This document shows positions 14,064 through 25,800 of a stretch of DNA of 64,000 nt, in pieces. The DNA comes from Dromaius novaehollandiae (taxonomy: Eukaryota; Chordata; Aves; Casuariiformes; Dromaiidae), in contig NC_088113.1 in assembly GCF_036370855.1 (NCBI RefSeq), positions 17,256,501 to 17,320,500 of the forward strand. Reading direction: 5' to 3'. Positions within the stretch are counted from its first letter, which is position 1. Each line of letters starts with the position of its first letter. Below the pieces are notes generated by a model. That model did no database searches and was not told the origin of the DNA. It worked only from the letters and a program-made list of their open reading frames with translations. Position numbers and translations under genes: made by a program.

Positions 14064-14185
14064 ATTTAGGAGACCCCAGTCCTATTAGGTGGCCTTTTCT
14101 ATGACTACTGATATCAGATAAATCACCTAACTCATGCTTTGCACCTTACTTTCACCACCTGTGAAGGGGGGATATGGATATTTAT
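14064..14185 (+). repeat. MIR/CORE-SINE-like relic
   Basis: GGAGACCCCAGTCCTA, then ATCACCTAACTCATGCTTTG, CACCTTACTTTCACCACCTG and TGAAGGGGGGATATGGATAT track the MIR 3' half in order (TCACTTAACCTCTCTGTGCC, TCAGTTTCCCCATCTG, TAAAATGGGGATAATAAT). Diverged but collinear. Confidence 0.55.
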
Positions 14186-15376
14186 AAAACAAGTAGGGCT
14201 CTTCTGCTGGAAAACAGTTCCTGTTTTTATTTCTGTGTTTACCATTCACTTGACCAATCCATCCTGATGTTGAAGACAGTTAAGGAAGCATTTTAGGATT
14301 ACTTGCTTTTGTGGGATATCGGATATTTAACATTAGCTTAAAATAGTTACGTGGCTTTGCTGATAATGTTTCAGAATAGCAAAGCTGATTTAGTGTAAGT
14401 GCAGTATTTGCTGCGTAGCATGTCAATGGTACCAATACCTTGGTTAAGTGAGGGGAAAAGACCTCAAGCATGTTTTAGCTAGGCCAGATTACATTCATTT
14501 ATTTTGATTTATTCCATACACATGGAGTCATTTATTTCATTTTTGTTTCAGTTTGCAGGGTTTTCACCTCGTGTTTAGCATTTGCAGATCTTTAACAGGA
14601 TGTGCAGTTTTCCCCTAACACTTGACCTGTTCCAACATACAAAACACTGACATGACCTAAACATTAAATTGCTTACAAAAGCTTGGAAAGCACAGATTTA
14701 AAACCTCTGATTTTTATATTGCCATCTTTATTTGCTGGAACAAATGTGAACAAAAGGAAGCTGCTGCCACAGGCAATCTGTGTCACCAGTTGCAGTGCAC
14801 ATCTTCACGGAGAGCTTATCAGCAAATTCTTCAAAACTGTTTCTACATAGCTTCTTTTTTTAATTCTGCGTGTGTATCCACACTTGATAGTATTGGGGGG
14901 AAAAAACCAGAATTTATGAGCATATAACATTTGGTTGTGGACTTCGAGTAGCCAGGAGGGGCACAGAGCACTGGCCGGGGGACGGAGGCCGGCCTCCGGG
15001 AGGGAGAGTCGGCGTTTGCCTTTCGTGTTTGGTGCAGGTATGTATCACTCGGCAGCGCAGTTTGTAGTAGTTACCACATTTGTTGATTGGATAGTTAATA
15101 ATTTTGACACAGAGAAATTAACAGAAGAAAATTAATGGCATTTCTAATAGCAGTTAAGGGAAATAATTGTTTTAGCTAATGATTGAATAATGCGTCAAGC
15201 AATATCAACATCCAAAAGAAGGTAAGTGCCAAACAAGTAAATGAAACAATGATACCTTTTAGAGTTGTAATATTTGTGATATAAACGAGCCTGGTATTAT
15301 GTAAGGACTTGTCTGCATGGAGAAATTCATCAATGTAGCTATATGGGTATAATTACACCTTTCAAAGCAGCAGAAG
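14186..15376. other. Intergenic DNA with a small GC-rich patch
   Basis: Mostly AT-rich. The patch at 14965-15020 (GGCCGGGGGACGGAGGCC and CCTCCGGGAGGG, with GGCC/GGCC symmetry) has several CpGs. The 66-codon frame over it shows no recognisable protein. Confidence 0.4.
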
Positions 15377-15675
15377 CCGCACAAAGAAAAGGCGCTCTGA
15401 TTGCCGAGCGAGACTCTCCACGTGAGGAGTTGTACAGCTCAGCGCCGGTGCTGTAATTACACCGGGACGGCTGCAGCGGTTAATTGCTCCGTGAAGACGA
15501 GCCTGGGTAGCTGGGGGTCTGTTGGCCGCGTGCCCCTGCCCCGGCTCGCTGCAGACCTGGCGTTGGCGTTGGCAGCGTGTCCATGCCGGGACGCGGCGGC
15601 AGGCTCAGTGCTCCCGGGGGATGCGGAGCCGCGGGAGGAGCCGCGGAGGTGTTGAGGTGCTACCGCGCCATGCGG
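15377..15675. promoter_or_regulatory. Isolated CpG-rich patch (possible orphan CpG island)
   Basis: About 300 bp with many CpGs (CCGAGCGAG, GCGCCGG, ACGCGGCGG, GCCGCGGG) stand out in AT-rich, CpG-poor DNA some 31 kb upstream of CDH4 exon 1. The open frames crossing it match no known family and have no credible gene structure. It could be an unannotated promoter of a non-coding RNA, an enhancer-type orphan island, or simply a GC-rich patch. Confidence 0.45.
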
Positions 15676-16957
15676 TAAAGTGGCAGGCCTGCGTGCTAAG
15701 TATCACCCCAACGCGTTGTTTGGTAATACACAAAACAGGCCCCTTTGTTGCCGTATTTTACGCTGGCATATTTTCTAATTGTAATGATATAATTTTTGAA
15801 CGTTCTTTAACTTGCCTGCTAGGAAGAAAAATAGAGCCTGTTGTTCTCTACACCTTAATTAAGTTGACAAATAGTATCTTGGTGGCATTCGAATAAGAAG
15901 TTTAACAATGAACTCAAAGCTTTGTGTTTCCAAAGAGTCAGTAATTTTCATGACTCGCATTTTGATAAGCCCTATTCGAAACGCCGTGAACTGGGGAGGA
16001 ATGAGGTAAAAGGAAAGATCTGTCATTTCTTTTATGGGCACCTCACATCCTTGGCTAGGATATCTAAAGCCACAGTCTTGTGAACACAGACCAACTCTTT
16101 AAATAGGAAAATTCAGATCTCATGGGTGAAAAAGACTAAATTAAGAGACCTGGCTGTGCATTGCTCTCTGGGAAAGGACAAATTCGTTTGCTCTCCTTCT
16201 GCACTGAGTACCCAAGAATGCAACTGTGAAGTCTGCGGCTAGCGTGCTTTTATATACGATTTCCGTGCATGGGGCTGGGCAGAGCGGCACCCAACCTGCA
16301 CGTGCAAAAGCACGTGTTGCGTCTCTGCATGTGCACATGTTACAGCCTCAACTTAAAGGAGCCTAAAGACAGTGTGGCCCATAGCATATTTTATAATTTT
16401 AACATGTTTATGTACTATATAGCCTTTTTTATATCACTGTAAATGTATAAAGATTATAGGTGTTCGTGTACACTATACTTTACAAGAAGAAAATCAATTT
16501 TTCATTCCACTGCGGCAGCTTGCAATACAACTGGAATATTACCTGAACCAAGTAAACAGAATTATCTTCCAACCTGAATAAGAAAAATGTAGCAGAAAGT
16601 CTTTATCTCTCTATTTTCAAGTTTTATTATCTAAGTTTGACTGTGATTTAAAAGAAAGAAGGGAGGGGAAGATGAGCCAAATGCAGAATTGTTAGAAGCT
16701 AAAAGGAGCCCTGTGAAAGGCCTGTGAAAGGCTCGGAATGGAAATGATTTTCCGCTTAAATTACTTGTGCAGGATTGGACTGTGGCAGTCAGGAAGCTGC
16801 AGTGAAAAGTCCATTCTTTTTTCTTCTTTCTTTTTTCCCTTTGTTGGTTTGTGTTTGTGTGAATCGCCTATGGGCCTATGGTCCAGCCTGATAAATGCCT
16901 ATTTTAAATGTTCTTTCCCATGTATCTGTTTCTGTAGTATCTGAGCAGTTCACACAC
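15676..16957. other. Intergenic DNA to the right of the orphan CpG patch
   Basis: 15860-16000 contains unusual retained CpG words in AT-rich context (CATTCGAATAAG, CTATTCGAAACGCCG) and CTTAATTAAG. No gene or repeat was recognised. Confidence 0.35.
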
Positions 16958-17085
16958 ACTTATAACTCTTTTATAACCCCTCTGAAAACTCTGTATTATT
17001 ATTATTATCCTTGTATTAGAGCATAAGTTCCTCAAGGTCACATTAAAAGAACTGGGAATCAGATCTCTGTCATAGGCTATTCCCT
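16958..17085 (-). repeat. MIR/CORE-SINE-like relic, antisense
   Basis: ATAACCCCTCTGAAAAC, TATTATTATTATTATCCTTG, TAAGTTCCTCAAGGTCACA, and GAACTGGGAATCAGATCTCT read as the reverse complement of MIR (ACAACCCTATGAGG, ATTATTATCCCCATTTTAC, CTTGCCCAAGGTCACAC, AACCCAGGTCTCT), in the right order. Confidence 0.6.
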
Positions 17086-19737
17086 TCCCTGTATGCTTAT
17101 GATATTTATTTATGTGTAATGCCTTACCTAGAAAGCTCAAAAAGGTACCTAGAGTTGAGCATCATCATTATCTGACGTAACTACGGAGAGCCATCCTTGG
17201 ATGCCACCAAGTCACTTTACTAATTCCAGTATTCACATGACACATCTTTGTAAGTATTGGAACCAACTAAATACTCTGATAGGGGAGGGGTTTTGTCTGA
17301 CCCCCAAACCACAGGACGTTGTTCTGAGACCTGAACGTGGTCACAGCTGACGCTGGGAGCCGGGAAGCAGTTGCCCTGCTGGGGAACGCGCCGTGGGGCA
17401 ACCCACGAGGGCTTCTTCTGCTTGTGCCGCTTATGTATCTCCTTCAAAGAACATGTTGAAGTTCCTGAAGGCCGTTCACAGGCAGAAACACGATGGTAGG
17501 TAAAAGCCTCCTAATCACAGCCTTGGGTGTCATTTCCTGTCCCACAGGGGTACACACCTGTGCAGGAAAAATTTTGATGTGTGATTAAAAAATATGCTGT
17601 GATTTTCAGCAGTAGTGTCCTAGACTCGTATCCTGGCAAACTGTAATGCAGGGTTGTTTTCCTAGTGAGACAACCAGTGGTTTGTGTGTGAATTTTTCTT
17701 GCAAATGTTAGCATGCAGTGTAAGGGGTTGGAAAAGTTCAGGTTCTGGTCCTCAGCCTGCTCTCTCTGGGTTGTCCTGGACATGACACATCAGGGTTTTC
17801 ACTTAAAGTGAGGTTTTCAGGCATGAAAAATCCATACCATCTTTTGCAGTCGTCAGTGTGTTGTCTCTAACGGCACAAGTATATTTGTCTCATTAAATCT
17901 CCCTTTGGACATTCAATAGTATATCATAGTCTGTACTTCCTACCCCTAAATGCTTCTTAAAGGTGTTGTATCTCGTTTTAACCCTGGTAGATTGTTTTCA
18001 AATGTTGGCTCTACCTCGGTGATGGGTACGAAGAGAAGGGCGACCCAGTTGGTGGCAGAAGCTGGTATGTTCTGATAGTTAGAAGTAAAAATTCAGATTC
18101 TTTTTTTTTAATGATGCAAACTGTAACAGCTCTATAAGAATTAACAGAGCTCCACCAGCGTGTGACAGGGGAGCATTTTACTCAGGAGATTTTCTGTCTC
18201 ACCTCCCTATCTCACATTTTGGGGGAATATTCCTCCCCTGCAGCAATGCAATTGGCCAAATATCCAGTGCTGCATATGGAAAGAGCAGTGGAGATTCCTG
18301 CTGCACGCAGATGACTTCCCCAGGGAAGCCACTGTGATGTCTCTCCTTCTGTATGTGTAAGTAGAAATGTCTTTAATATCTATAGAAGTTACATTATGTG
18401 GTCTCTCTTACTTTGCTCTCCTTTATGTAAGCTAATTGCAGAATTTGACTTCCTGAGTGAATAACTGTAATGTTCCTAAGAAAAATAAGAAAATGTGGTT
18501 TTCATTTTTCATTATATATTAGAAACAGAAGAAATGTCACCATGACTCTCTATACATAAAACACAAGAGGAGTTCTGTTGCTTTCTGAGCAGAGCGATAC
18601 GTGAAGTTTTACAAACAAGGCACACGATGGTAATGCATGGCGTTCAGCGTCTGTCTTGGAAACCGCTCTGTGCAGTTAACCCTGCGCTAAGAAGTAATGA
18701 ACGCCCATTTTATGTGTCCAAAATTGCACCTCTTCATGCATTGCAATTTTTTCTTTTATACTTCCACATTTGTCTTTAATTAAGGATTTTAGTATGGTAT
18801 CATTTTCTTGCGCTAAGTTTCTAGATGATGGTTTCACCTCCTGCAGCTTTTATTGTTTTATGTTATGTCTTGGAAATATCTCTGGATTGAGGTGAAGCTG
18901 ATAGTAGTTATGTAAAAAGATTATTTTATTGAACCCAAGGTTATTTCTCCTTAGAAATATTTTTAGATAATTTTCTTTATTCTAAACTCTTTAATATGTT
19001 TCTTGAGTCAGCAGAATTTTATAGTGTGAACTTAGTAGTTGCCAGTGATCTTTCCTGGAAACTGAATAGCATCTGTTTATTGGTAAGACTGATCTTGCCT
19101 TGTTTTTTAAAGACACCATCTGCTTTCCAGTGCTCCAAAGGGGACTGTGGTGTCCAGTGGGATTTTTATCGTATGTTTGCTTCCTTTTCTGAACATCTGA
19201 AGATTTGCAGAGCACCTAAAGGCATAATTCTTCATCCTAAACAACGCCTTTCTTTATACATTAAAATCACATGGAAATATTCTTAACAAATTGAGGTTAG
19301 AGTTATAAAATATTTCTTATAAATGTTATAGTTCTGTATTTAATAATGGGCATTTAGCGTATATTCACAAAAGCCAAGATTTTTGGTATTATCTCATTTT
19401 AAAGATAAATTAAATTAGGCAAACAACAGACCCATTTTCTGAGAAGGGAGATCCAAATTTGGTTCCCTAAAAATGGCTCAAAAAATGCTCTCAAAAAAGG
19501 CGTTTTTGTGCCTTTTGCTATCACCAATCACATCTACATTTTAAAAAGAACAGGCAAAATCTAGCTTCATTCAACTGTGAATTATGTTGACCTGACTGAG
19601 CAACTCCTGTTCCTGTGAAAATCCTTCGCTTGCATGCTAACTGCAGTGAGATGCCTTTTGTCAGGGCCGCTCGTAGGGCCGGGGTTCTGCTGGAATTTGG
19701 TTTCCTTTAGGTCCAGCTGGCATCCCAGTCCCTTCCA
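17086..19737. other. Intergenic DNA, no supported feature
   Basis: 17330-17420 is modestly GC-rich with a few CpGs. Short open frames only. GTTGGTGGCAG near 18048 is a weak CTCF-like half match, not called. Confidence 0.5.
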
Positions 19738-19806
19738 GGCAACAGCAGTAAAGCACTTCCTCGGGTTTAAGCATGTGCTTTAGTATTTTGTTGAATTAGA
19801 GATCTG
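19738..19806. repeat. Probable relic of the ancient amniote repeat ('AAGCATGTGCTT' type)
   Basis: AGCAGTAAAGCACTT, then TTTAAGCATGTGCTTTAG and TTTTGTTGAATTAGAG, in that order, match a repeat phrase common in sauropsids in which AAGCATGTGCTT forms a small palindrome. Confidence 0.5.
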
Positions 19807-22800
19807 GCAACCAGTGGAACTACTAATGCGAGTGAAATCGTTTGGTGCTTAAGGGCTAGAATGATCTCAGCCACAGACATAAAAGAAAAGTACAATAGAC
19901 TTATTTCCCTTATCTGAGGTCCAATTCTTTGTTTCAGAACCAACATATGAGGACTGTTTTACTTGTCACTTTTTAAAAAAATATTTATATCCAAGTTGTA
20001 TGACATCCTCTACTACGCTTACTGCTTTAATGCACTATTTTACTGTAGGAGAACTGAAGCAACAGCTAAAGTATCCAAGTGGATTGTAAGCATGGCTATT
20101 TATTTCCTTAAAAAGGCTCACAAATTCACTAGCCCATTCTCACATTATTTTCCTCTGTTCTCCTCTACGCTCAACACGTGCCAGATGTCATTTACAGACT
20201 GGTTTGGTGTGTGTGTGAAAGATGCACAATATGAGGGACAGCCAGGCAGATGCATTAATCCATGTAACTTTATTGATGAGCAGCAGCATCGGGTGTTCGA
20301 TGGCATCAGGATGCATTCCCTGTGGATAATCACAGGAAATGCCACCCCAGCCCCATCTGTTCCTGTTGAAGAGGTTTTACAAAAATAGGGAAATCACATA
20401 CCTGCTTTTTTTTTTTATGATTCTCACCTACACCATATCGTGTGTCATGTCTGCTTTATGTACAGTATTTTCAATATTTGACCTTTTTTGCACCATATGC
20501 ATTGCACATGTATTTGTCGCTTTCTACACATTTATGTATGTAGATACACACAGTCATATGGAAGGTGTCTGAATACATATGCCTTCATACCATATTGAAA
20601 AGAAAAAACAGTATTTTGTTGCATACCTCACTGTCCTTGAATAAAAACTGCTCCAGAGAAACAAGATATTATATAATACTTAATTCTTCCTTGTTGCATA
20701 GAATATAATTATATCAAGATGCCCAATTCAAACATGACTGTAATGCAATGTATTTTAAGCCCCATTTCAGCCACTATGAATAAAGCAGATTATTCCTATT
20801 AAGGTATGACTTTATCACAAAATGTCGATAAATGTTGTTTGGTCCTTATTTTTACTACTGGTGTTAAGTAGGTGATTAAGAAGCTAAGTAGGATATATAC
20901 CTGTTTAGTGACATTCTGTCAACAAGTGCTATAAAATCCAGAATACTGTTCCTTTTAACTTTTCAGGTCATGCCATTCCTGTCTGTCAGACAAATACAAT
21001 AGGAATTACTCAATTTAACACCATTTCAGTTCTAATTGAATTCCATTTGTTAAATCCTGAATAAATACATTACAACTGCTGCTTCGGTCAAACAGAGAGA
21101 AATAGCCATCTTTTAATGACTCCCCTGTGGATTTAATGCCTATTCTATCTGTTAGAATAATGATTCCTACATCACTGGAATATATTTAAAGGATAATAGT
21201 TATTTAAACATGCCAAGTCTTTATACAGCAGATAAGTATTTTTAATTTGCATTTATGAAATCAAAAGGAGGACTGGAATAACTAGTTACCAATTTGTCTG
21301 TTTTCTAAAGTGTCTTGGAATCAGAGCAAAGCTACGGGATTATGAAGGGGGTTCTGTATTTGCTTTTAACTTCATCTTTAGGTGGGGACAAAGGATCCCA
21401 TCAAGGATGCCGTTCATGTGCCCAAATACAGATAGCTGCTGTGGAAACGCCTAACCCCCTGCTCAGCACCTCCGATAGTCTACAGGGAGAAGCAGGCCAC
21501 CTACATGTGATTCATCTTATTGGACAGCAGATATATGGAATAGCTCAGATGAATGACTCTGTAAAAGTGATCCCTGGAGGATTAAATTAAAAGATATTGT
21601 CTCCATTATAGGGCTCTGAAGTTAGGTGGAATGAATCCCACTGAAGACCATAAATGAGAAGTCCATTTTTTGAAATTAGTAGACTCACTCTGGAATGAAA
21701 GCAAGGTAGACACCTTATAAGGTATAAGTTTAAGAGAAAGGAGGGACTGAAACTGTCTCACTTGACCTGAAATAAGCAAAACCAAAAATTGCTTTCATTT
21801 GTTTCAGACCAGTTGAAGTATTTCAACTCAAAATATAACCATCTTTTTCTTTCTTTTCATAAAAGTTATGATTCTGTAGTGCTGCTGATCTTGTTTGTAT
21901 ATCTGGGAGACCCCTGGCTAGGCATTCCCCTGGCGTGTGGGAGACTGCACGTCCCAAAACCCTGCTGTGAACTAAGCAGAAGGAAGTCTTGGACCACGTG
22001 TCCTGCACTAGGGATGGATGTCTTCATTCTTGAGATGTGGTAGGCACGCAGCCTTCTCTGCCTTGCTAGTTTTGTGAATGGTCACCTATATCCCACTTTT
22101 TTTTAAACTCAGTCCAAGTTATTTGCCAAATTTGAGTCAAAATGCTGAATAATTTCAGTTCTAATTAACTTTTTTTGAATAAAGTATTCACAGCCTCCCA
22201 CTCTCTCTGCCTCCAAAATTCCATCTTTAGCACAGATCTGTGAGACAATGTAGATCATGAGAAAGAGAGAATCTAACATAAGTCATGTACTTTACATAAC
22301 TGCTTTTAAATATAACATGTTAAATATAATGGCCTTAAATATATGACCTTAAAAACATATCATGGCTAGATGATTTTGGGGGGCTGCGTGCCAATTAAAT
22401 CTATTGTAGCTTTCGGTGGGGTTAGAGGTTGAAGTTTCATGCAGGACTTGTGTGACTTTCGCTACGGAAGCGGATTTCATCTCTTTGAACAAAGGTGGTC
22501 TAATCTGTGGTTAAGGCACCGTACACAAGAAACACAAGTTCTTGCTATGCAGCATGATTTCTGTGTGAGCCCTGCTCCTATAACCTCTCCCACCCAATTA
22601 GCCAACTGATGATATTTGTGTCTTGGTAGCAACATTTTTATGAGGAACCTCTTTGCCCTTTCTGGTGCAGTAGAGAGTAACTCTCAACAAGGAGAGTTCA
22701 AAGACTGATGTATTTTGTCTCAGAAAGTTGCCTCGAACATTAAAGGAGTGTAGTGAATGCTGAAATGGAGACTGTTCACTTATCATCCAGAATAGAGGGA

Positions 22801-25800
22801 AGTAGGGTTACCTCCCCTGCTGCCTCCAGACATGTTTCTTTCTCTTCTTCACCACTCCCTCTTCTTCTGTACTTTTTCCCAAACACTTAAAAACTCTGTT
22901 GATTTTTGTTTTACCCTGAAGAATTTTTGACATTTTTCTAACGTTCTGAATGCAGATCACTAGGAGTGTATAACTCAGCCAGAAGTTAGCTCTAGTGTAG
23001 CTATGGCAAAAGTATCATGCACCAGAAAATAGTTTTATGAGCTAAAAGATGTTTAGATGTGTTATGTGCGAGTGATTTCATTTGGGCGTTCCTGCTCGGT
23101 CATTTCAAGATTAAAGGGATACAGGTAGCCAAGTGGCTCATGCTATGGACAGCTTGCTGACAGCTATTTTTCCACCACCAAATGATAGTTGTTTTAAAAT
23201 ATATTCACAACAGTCTCTCTGAACATTTTATATTTTTTTATCACACCTATCAGCAAACCTGCACCCTGTGGCGCACTGTCACTAAGGTAATCCACCTTGG
23301 GTGATGGAAACACATTGAGTTCAGGACTCTTAACAAGTAAGGCTATTCGGCAAGAAAGTTTTATTCATAAGTTTGGCTTGAGTGAATGGATGAGATGCTG
23401 AGCCGCTGATGACCTGCAAAGACACCAGAATGTTTATTCACTCAGGAAGCTAACTTCTGCTCATTTTACAATCCCCAGTGACTAGCACTCAGTATTTTCT
23501 TCATAATTCCTACTTACACCCCTGACCTTTCTGGTATGTTGGTAGCCACTTCCCTCTTAACCCAGTCTGATTCTGCTTCTGATTCAGAGCCCCGAGACTG
23601 TACTAGCGCTTGTGTGTTAAATTTCCCGGTTGCTAGCGTGCTGGCCTGCGGGAATTCAGAGGGTTACTTGCTGTCACCCTTAAGGAGATGCTGCTTGCCT
23701 GTAAGCTTAATAAGGAGCAGGGCTGCTGATAGACAGAGGGATTTTTTTTCTCCAGTTATTTTGGTATCCTTATGGACCACCTTACAAAATCTTACAAATA
23801 ACCCACAAGATAAAAGATGAGAAACTACCAGCTTCTGTACCTCTGTAGTGTTCTCACACCCAATTGTATTTCCATTGTAGTCAAGAAAAAGCACATGTGA
23901 TTTTTGCCTCTTCAACAATTAAGCACTGAAGTGAAGTATTTAAGATCAACTGCCCGTACCATCTGACTTTTAAATACCATGGCTAAATAGTGACAAAGTA
24001 TTTTCAAAGAACTGTCAAGAGACAGTATATAGGCTGATGCTCAAAGGATCCCCTTTAAGGTTTTCTAGGTTTATTTCTTGCATTCCTAGAATTTAAAAAT
24101 CAGTAGGAATGATTTAAAGAGGTGGCTAGTTGTGATGATAGGTTATTACATGTGTTAGAATATACCTGCTTCTGTTGTGTTTGGTTTTATTGAAGTCTAC
24201 AGGGAGCCTCTTCTTCTTCCTCTCTGCTTTGCTTTGCTTCTTTCTTTTTTGAGGGTGACCTTAAACTAATGTAATCTACGTAGATGATTAAAAAAATCTT
24301 CTACCTGATTAAAAGCTAAGATAAACCCCCCCACAGATCTGAGGTGTAAGATACAGTGTTATGCGCTCACGAACCAAAATGTATTGGCAGCAGTCCTAGA
24401 AGAAACACAAAAATAAGATAGACAGATAGAAGCAATTATTGATCAAGAACTTTTGTACTAGGCACCAAAGTAAATAACATTTTATATCTAAATCAGTTGT
24501 GGATCCTCAGGGTGAGTGGTGTATTTGGAAAATGTCTACTTACTCTTTGCTATGCACAGGCTTGCAGGGAAGCAGTTCAAAGCAGTTCAACTTTGGAACT
24601 ATCCATCAGCAGAAAACTGGAAGATCATACAAGTTATGGAAGCAAAAAGTGCTGATCAGTCATTATTTGTTCTTCTTTTAAGTCAAGGTGACTATACGTG
24701 GCCAACTGCACAACCAGATTTGATTTTTTGTATTTAAAATTCCTTGATATATAGAACAACCATTTCAGGAAAGAATGGTCAAATTATTATATTTACAATA
24801 TACACTTTAGTTACGCTGTTTAATTAACGAGAACAAATGTCATGTGTGTTCAGAGAGTAAAATGAAGAATCTCAGTTAAGAAGGGGTGAGGAAAGGAATG
24901 TGTAACGCTGGCGTTTTGGAGAAGAGAGCTGTGTTTGGATTGTATGCCCAGTCATCGCAGCCACATACGCAAGTTTGGAGAGTTGCAGGCATACGTCTGC
25001 TTAGACACTTGGCGCATGTTGGTATCCCGTTTGTGTGTGCAGTCAGAATTAGTAAATGTGAATGTTAGGAGTAGGACTGCCTGGCAGTTTGTACTGCCGT
25101 ATCCAATCTTGTACTGTTTGTGGGAGGGAGGAAGTTTGAGATTTTATTCCGAGCTTGGGTCGTTAATGGGGCAAATATTATGGTCTCTTCTGTGGTGTGA
25201 TATGACAGAAGAGGTGTAAACTCTCTTCAGGTCACTCCTTAGGGTCACTCAAGGTCACTCAAGCAGGGTGGGAATCTTAACAGTATGGACCTGGTATATC
25301 TGTCTTGGCAGCCTTCCTTCCCACGGCCTGTAGTATTGGAGGTCCATCAGTGTTCAGAGGAGGAACACGAGGCAGGGGTAAAAAGGACAGGGCAAGGAAA
25401 GGGTGGAGGACAGCACATGTGGGAAACCGGAGCTAGTGGGTGGTCTTGTGCGAACCTCCTGGCACAGGCGATACCGTGATGCTCGTACTAGAATGTAGTA
25501 TTAGCTTCTGTGTAGGCATGGACATGGACTGGAGAGATTTGGAAGTTTCCCCCCTGTTGCTGAATGCAGCAAAATCTGGATGCAGAAAAGAATCTAGTGT
25601 ATTGAAGGTACCATGCTGTAATATTGGTCTAAAGGGAGATTTTCCGTGAACATGTTGGGTCTAGTCTCTGCCAGCTGAAATACCTTTGCTCCAGATTGAC
25701 ACTGCTGTGAGCAAGGATAAAAACAAGCCTACAGAGTGCATTAACACCTTCACACTTGGAACCAAACTAACAATACTCCAGTTTTAGATATTATGAATCA

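Noticed and set aside
19963..20388. 141-codon frame, longest in the intergenic part
   Set aside because: No domain or family resemblance, low-complexity hydrophobic first half, and a length possible by chance in 46 kb of six-frame sequence.
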